In this document: positions 59,401 to 64,000 of the stretch, piece after piece
How positions within the stretch are numbered: position 1 is the stretch's first letter
How the letters are laid out: each line of letters starts with the position of its first letter
Source of the DNA: Liolophura sinensis
Taxonomy: Eukaryota; Mollusca; Polyplacophora; Chitonida; Chitonidae
Reading direction: 5' to 3'
Assembly: GCF_032854445.1 (NCBI RefSeq)
Contig: NC_088306.1
Location: 12,085,386-12,149,385 of the forward strand
Length of the DNA: 64,000 nucleotides
Position numbers and translations under genes: made by a program
The notes under the pieces: generated by a model
Database searches by the model: none
What the model saw: only the letters and a program-made list of their open reading frames with translations
What the model was told of the DNA's origin: nothing

Positions 59401-62400
59401 GCATTTATTACAAGAGATAAAAATATAATGCGTAAGTTACTTTTGCCGAGTAGTGCTTATTCTTTCGGCACGAAACAGTCTTACTGCGGGTGTCCGTCGC
59501 CATGTCAAATCAATGGACAAAACGATACTGGTTTTTGCTCGATGCGAAGGCGAAACAAGTCAGGGCTGTATTAACTTAGAGTTTATATAACCTGAACGAA
59601 AAGTATCGGGTACATTGACTGGCTATAGAAGTTCCACCCTTGAAAGTTTTACAAAAATGGTTCTGGTTGGATGAATTCTTGCAGAAACTTCCAGGTATGC
59701 ATAATTGTAACCGTTGATCCTGAATTCATCATTAGCTCATCACTAAGCTGTGTTTTTGTACTTTTTCAGATCCAGACGGGGTAGTTTCTCAACGGCGTCT
59801 GGCAGCGATGGTAAGTCGTTGTTTGTGATTTAGTTCCTCAGACTATCGTGCACTGACCAGCATAATAATTTCTAGACATCAATCCAACCAACTGTTTATA
59901 TCGGTACCAACAATTACTTACTTAGACAGTAAAGGACCATTTTCAAGTGTCTTACCTTGAAACCTGATACCGATAAAATAGAAGCTTAGCACGGTCGAAA
60001 CCCATACAGATGCAAATCGATAAAACAAAATCATGTGGGCAGTAACGCCTACCTTTTTATGTACAAATTTTCGGAATCTTTTCTGAAATCTATGATCTCA
60101 TAAGTCTATATACTGATATCAATGTAGTGGCTGTGAATGACTGAAGACATCCAGCATGCCAGGAATCAGAAGGTAATAACGGGTTGCATCTCCCAACTAT
60201 AGATATCTATAGGTCAGGAAACTCTCACCCTTCTCTGTATACTCATAGAGAAGGACATTTATGTACATCAAAGAAATACCTTCCATTTTTTTCCATTGAT
60301 CAATATTATTCGAGATAGAACTTCATGTGAATTCATATAAAGACGCATCTTCCGGGTTATTAGATATCGCTACGTGAATTGTGAGCGGTGTGCAGAGCTT
60401 GCTGGCTGACGTTGCCTTCACAGATTTCTCATTCAATAGAAACCGAAGAAACGATTATTGATGTACGTCGCTTCAAAAGCTTTGTTAGCATCCCAATAGC
60501 CAGTAACCACTACAAGCGTCTGATGTCGCATCGTTGATCGAACTCGGACCTAATTCCAAATTGCCTTGAATGGCCTGCCATCCACAGCGACTAATCAAAA
60601 CCTTCGGCTCTGTTGTATTATCCTTAACCTATACATGACCTTAGTGTATTTTCAAATGTCTTGGATTGGGCTGTTTCTATCTACATCCATGAAGGTCAGG
60701 CGGACGTAGGTAACAATGAGTCAGACGTCGCTATATGTTGTAAAGTGGACAAGCTCAGCTGGCTAGTCACTACGTACGATGACGTAGCGCTCAACACCGA
60801 TCATACAGATGTCAACGCAGACAATTTCACGAAAAATAACAACTCCAGCCCTGCCTTACGTTTGGTATGCACTGATTCCCCGAGTCGACCGAAGTGTAGT
60901 CTAGTTAAGTGACAACCAGAATCGCTGAACCATCTTTTAAAAGTGATTCAGGCGTTTAAGCTTTTGAATCGAACACGTGGAACCAACGTCCGCCATGTTT
61001 TGAATTCGAACTTCGCCGATTCCCGGCAAGCCACCTGCTGGCTGTTTGAAAGATAAACTGTTGACATCGAAAGCCAGTGTTTATAGTACCTTTATATTTG
61101 AAGGGAATGAAAAAAATAAAAAAAAACAAATAAATTCATGACAAAAACTTACGCTGGAACAAATTTTCGAACAGCCACAGGTACCTTGTCGAGACTTGGC
61201 AGAAGTTCAAATTCAAAACACAGGGTTATAGTTTGACGTGTTCAGTTCAAAAGTTTAAACGGTGGACTCACTGTTAAACAATTTTTTTACCGACGAAGGG
61301 TGTGACATAACTAAAGTTCGGTCGCCTGAGGGAATCATTGGATAGCGAATGTAAGGTAGTGTTCGAGCTGTTATTTTTAATGAAATTGTCCGCGTGGTAG
61401 TTTATAGGACAGGTGCTGAGCACTTCATTATGTACGTAATAACCAGCTTGTTGAGCTAAAGATAGACATGCTATATTAGTGCGCTATTATACTATTGCTC
61501 ATTTACAATCACTGATAATAACATGTGGTTTTCTTGATTGCTTGCAGGAAGCGTTTCGTCTATGAATTCAAGCCGTTCAGACACCGAAAGTGAAAGTACA
61601 AGTCTTTCTGGTTCGGATACCGAGTCTGTGATGCTGTGTGATCCCAATCGACTCACACTCCACATCGAGGCTCACCCACACGAGTCTTCTGCCATGTGGG
61701 ACATTTATCAGCCTATATTCAACTGGATAGATCCAGACGCACAGCTACTGAGAATCACGGAAAGAACCCATCCTGTGGAGAATGCAAAAGGTGGTATGGC
61801 GGGAAATGCTTCAATGCACGACAGTCAGAGACCGGAAGTACCAAGCATCGCTGTTCTGGCATTCCTGCAAGAAGAAGGGCTCTTTGGTTGTGACAGAATT
61901 CAATCAGCAAAGCAATATTTCGAAAAGACTCCATGGAAATTCCACTATTCGGATAAAGTTTCTAAAAGTGGAATAAACCCTTATCCCTACAACAGTCAAG
62001 ATTATTATGTAACTTCTACAGACCTTCCCTTGTGGGCGATGAGGCAAGTGCATCAGGGCAAAGAACACTTCCGGTTCGTTCTTTTCACGAGCTATGAATC
62101 TTGGGAAGACATGGTGGACTTTTACAAACTCATGAGTGGCGCAAGTCCGGATGTACTCCGCAGCCATTTTTGTTTATTCACCATGCACACCAACCCTCAT
62201 TACGACGTGCAGTTTGCTCTGAAACGTCTACCAAAAGACGTAAAACCGAAAATTCTAGACTCGTCTTCGTTGCAGTTTCGTGTCGGTGACATAGGCCATC
62301 TTGTTCCTTTATTTCCGAACGTTTGTAGACCATTGTCGGACACTCGATGGGAGACGACGGACCATGACGGAAATCGAATTGTGCTAGAGACAACCGGGTT

Positions 62401-62467
62401 GGTCAGTCAGTCGGCAATTGCTTCGTCTAGTCGCCTTTCGCAGCCATTGATGGGTTTCTATGTATAA
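44346..62467 (+). CDS. FAM124: FAM124-family protein, 3 coding exons
   Basis: 350-aa protein from exons 44346-44437, 59770-59810 and 61548-62467, all GT-AG and in one frame. Residues 1-31 are basic and polar; 32-71 form a Ser/Asp/Glu-rich, probably disordered, linker with repeated SDTES motifs. Residues 76 to about 325 match the FAM124 domain: DPNRLTLHIEAHPHES, FLQEEG, TPWKFHY, LPLWAMRQVHQGKEHFRF, FALKRLP, FRVGDIGHLVPLFPN and RWETTDHDGNRIVLE. Vertebrates have FAM124A (about 546 aa) and FAM124B (about 455 aa); this protein ends only 25 residues after the domain, so it lacks their long tails. The molecular function of the family is not established. An in-frame TAA at 44337 supports the start. 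Whether it is orthologous to A or B, or predates their split, cannot be told here. Confidence 0.9.
49214..49545. repeat. 30-bp minisatellite (FAM124 intron 1)
   Basis: Eleven units of ACACTTGGCTGACCGAGTGG TCTGGACTGT. Period divisible by three, so both strands show 10-residue repeat peptides (plus: LADRVVWTVH). Confidence 0.95.
49668..49715 (-). mobile_element. SINE 3' fragment
   Basis: 'tttgattgttgttttacgcc' matches the reversed SINE tail; about 45 bp only. Confidence 0.6.
51865..52130 (+). mobile_element. Young full-length SINE with 12-bp TSD, A-rich tail
   Basis: Head GGGGCCTCCGTGGCTCAGTC, about 25-base A tail, duplications tctgaccttctg at 51853-51864 and 52131-52142. Lacks 'ttcctctcc' in the middle (a 9-10 base deletion). 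Confidence 0.95.
52387..52472 (-). mobile_element. SINE 3' fragment
   Basis: (AAAT)n tail plus 'ggtgttttacgccgtactca' and 'acgacggcggccaacattat', then stops. Confidence 0.85.
54768..54905 (-). mobile_element. SINE, old copy
   Basis: 'tttaacgccacaccgaagaa' and 'gacgaacttttccacg' mark a strongly diverged reverse copy. Confidence 0.6.
55100..55303 (-). mobile_element. SINE, 5'-truncated
   Basis: Tail through the B-box region ('ctggacttgaacttacagcg'); missing the A box. Close to consensus in the 3' half. Confidence 0.88.
55850..55873. repeat. Triple TGATCACA palindromic octamer
   Basis: Three tandem copies of TGATCACA/G, each containing the TGATCA palindrome. Confidence 0.7.
57754..58403. repeat. 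31-bp minisatellite with higher-order structure (FAM124 intron 1)
   Basis: About 21 units of CTGATGTGGATGTGAGACAA GCACTGTTAAG. Units 1-3 and 4-6 form identical 93-bp blocks; units 7-11 and 12-16 form 155-bp blocks differing by one base. Confidence 0.95.
59770..59810 (+). CDS. FAM124: FAM124 exon 2 (41 bp)
   Basis: Small exon with acceptor CTTTTTCAG and donor GATG|GTAAGT. Encodes SRRGSFSTASGSD and splices to exon 3 through a split Gly codon, giving a continuous Ser-rich run (SGSDGSVSSMNSS). The strong splice sites and frame fit make it credible despite its size. Confidence 0.75.
61548..62467 (+). CDS. FAM124: FAM124 exon 3 (whole conserved domain)
   Basis: Acceptor TTGCTTGCAG; 306 codons to TAA at 62465-62467. 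The full FAM124 domain is in this one exon. The ATG at 61538 that opens the same frame is intronic and not the start. Confidence 0.92.
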
Positions 62468-64000
62468 CCAAACCATTGTGGATATTCTTTATTATAACTG
62501 GTGCAATGTCTTCAATATTTCTGTGATCATTTTCAATATACAAGTGTGAGTCAAAACGATGGAGTCCAGAAATAGAGGGCCGTTTCCGGCTTCGGAAAAA
62601 AGTCGGATGGAAGTTCTCGATCTATAGTGCTTGGTACTTCCGTGTGCGGCACTATATAAGCCAGAACAAAACTAACATGAACTTTGTAAAAACATCCACC
62701 CCTCCCATGAATCACTGAGCTTAACCTGCAATGAGCGAGGCAAACAGATCAGCTCTCTAATGTCTGTCCCTATTTCTATAACCTGGTCCATAAGAACTGC
62801 CGGAGACTATGGCCTGGGTGATATGTGTAAATACCGAATGCTGAAATCACAAGAAAAAAAGTATAATCGAGTCTACTGTTTGGACAGGAAAGCAAATGAA
62901 AAGGTTCCCTTCATTATATTTACTTCCCAGATCGACACGTGTCAGTTTGAGGGCAATGCATAATTCATTTATCTGTGATAATTATCTCATCATATATGAC
63001 ATGGCTAAGAAACAACGAGTTCTCTGGATCCGCGTAGGAGGTATATAAGCTCCTAAAGGCTTTTGTAAATCTCGTAGAAATTCAGCTCAATACAACGTTT
63101 GGCATAAGATTATTTGCCGACGGAAATTAAAATCGTTCCTAAGATAATGTACACGTAACTACCGCGGCGACCAGTGGCCGCTTTCACAAAACTTCGGTAA
63201 TTCATCTTGTGAATGATTTTGCGCATGTTATAATCTGGCAAGGCGACAAAGCGTGAACATTTACGACAGATTTATTTACGAAGCTTTACCTCCCCCATCG
63301 TAGTTACGTGTGCCTATATATAACACTGTGAGCCCCATTTGTATGTACCCTACAGAAACGCATATACAGGTCATTTATATATGTAATTATCATTATTTCA
63401 TGCACAGTCACACACATTTATCCCTTGCACAGAATACACCTAAAATGCACGGTGATTTAAGGCGTTTTGTGAATATAATCTACCCAAACCATTTTTACAT
63501 CATTCATTAGGCATAGCATAAATATTAGGGTCTGAATTTTATCACAAACAGTTAATTTGCAAAAAGGTGTTTGTTTCGCCCTGGCCGGATTAACATTTTT
63601 TTTCAACGTTAAAACGTTGCAAACGAAAACTGCGACGAAAAAAGTGATTACGAGAGAACGACAAAGCAGTTCTGGGCACGAAACTATAATAATTGACAAA
63701 AAACCTACATGCCACAAATGTGCTTGCGAAGATGACTGTGCAAATGTTGGCATTTCACACACAAACTGCAATGTGGAAGTTGTTAATGGGTCCATTCCAT
63801 TTACAGTGAATGAACGTTTTTGAAGTACTTTTGAAGCAGCTGGATGATTTTGGTGCAGATCAACACTACGCTAAACGTTATTATATCAAATAGAAGCCAT
63901 GCATACACATGAGTAAATGAAGGCTTATATATATATATATATATATATAGCCACAATTATTCCCGATTTGAAGAATTGTATTACTAGAGTTATCTCCCTT
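62468..64000. other. Downstream of FAM124; no further gene assigned
   Basis: No AATAAA was seen in the first 600 bases after the stop (an ATTAAA is near 63126). An 88-codon plus frame at 63557-63823 ends with a Cys-containing stretch (CHKCACEDDCANVG) but matches nothing I know and overlaps a 112-codon minus frame. A TA repeat sits at 63926-63949. Confidence 0.4.

Larger units (their letters stand above)
44438..59769 (+). other. FAM124 intron 1 (15.3 kb)
   Basis: No nested gene recognised. Contents: an AT-rich stretch to 49.2 kb, a 30-bp minisatellite (49.2-49.5 kb), SINEs (51.9, 52.4, 54.8, 55.1 kb), a triple TGATCACA palindrome (55.85 kb), and a 31-bp minisatellite (57.75-58.4 kb). The 118-codon frame at 46195 overlaps open frames in two other registers and resembles nothing I know. 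A CTCF-like motif (CCTAGAGGGCAC) lies at 45776-45789. Confidence 0.6.

Noticed and set aside
61538..61547. ATG at 61538 as the FAM124 start
   Set aside because: It lies in the intron just before the acceptor TTGCAG; exons 1 and 2 join in frame and give a better N-terminus.

Overview
The window is nuclear DNA of an animal. Three intron-containing genes follow GT-AG splice rules, the intergenic DNA is AT-rich with many minisatellites, and a tRNA-derived SINE family occurs on both strands. The SINE body ('cgtataagtgaaatattctt' ... AAAT tail) is a type I associate with marine lophotrochozoans. A mollusc is my best guess and a brachiopod is possible; this rests on recall and the protein families, not on a search.

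Layout. Positions 1-778 are a 25-bp minisatellite running off the left edge. Positions 779-10,750 hold no recognisable gene: SINE copies, G-runs, a 230-bp direct duplication (3180/4111) and a 38-bp minisatellite. On the minus strand, 21,534 to 11,645, lies an eight-exon aldo-keto reductase gene (361 aa). Its introns carry an 18/20-bp minisatellite of 1.7 kb, rich in telomere-like CCCTAA, and a 53-bp minisatellite. Head-to-head with it, 412 bp between start codons, is an eight-exon plus-strand gene (21,946 to 29,232) for a UIF/FYTTD1-type mRNA-export adaptor. It has a one-base frameshift in a G-run of exon 3. The shared promoter region has a CTCF-like motif and an E-box.

Positions 29,233-44,345 contain no gene I recognise: a 61-bp minisatellite (31.3-32.9 kb), a 63-bp minisatellite (38.2-38.9 kb), SINEs and a foldback element. 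A FAM124-family gene starts at 44,346 and ends at 62,467 on the plus strand: three coding exons, 350 aa, with a 15.3-kb first intron holding 30-bp and 31-bp minisatellites and several SINEs. Positions 62,468-64,000 are downstream sequence ending near a TA microsatellite.

Functionally, the reductase and the export adaptor share a promoter region but no obvious pathway. FAM124 proteins have a conserved domain of unknown role. The most unusual content is the repeat landscape: about ten minisatellites with different periods (several with higher-order structure), and SINE copies whose target-site duplications can be read directly, including 5'-truncated insertions.
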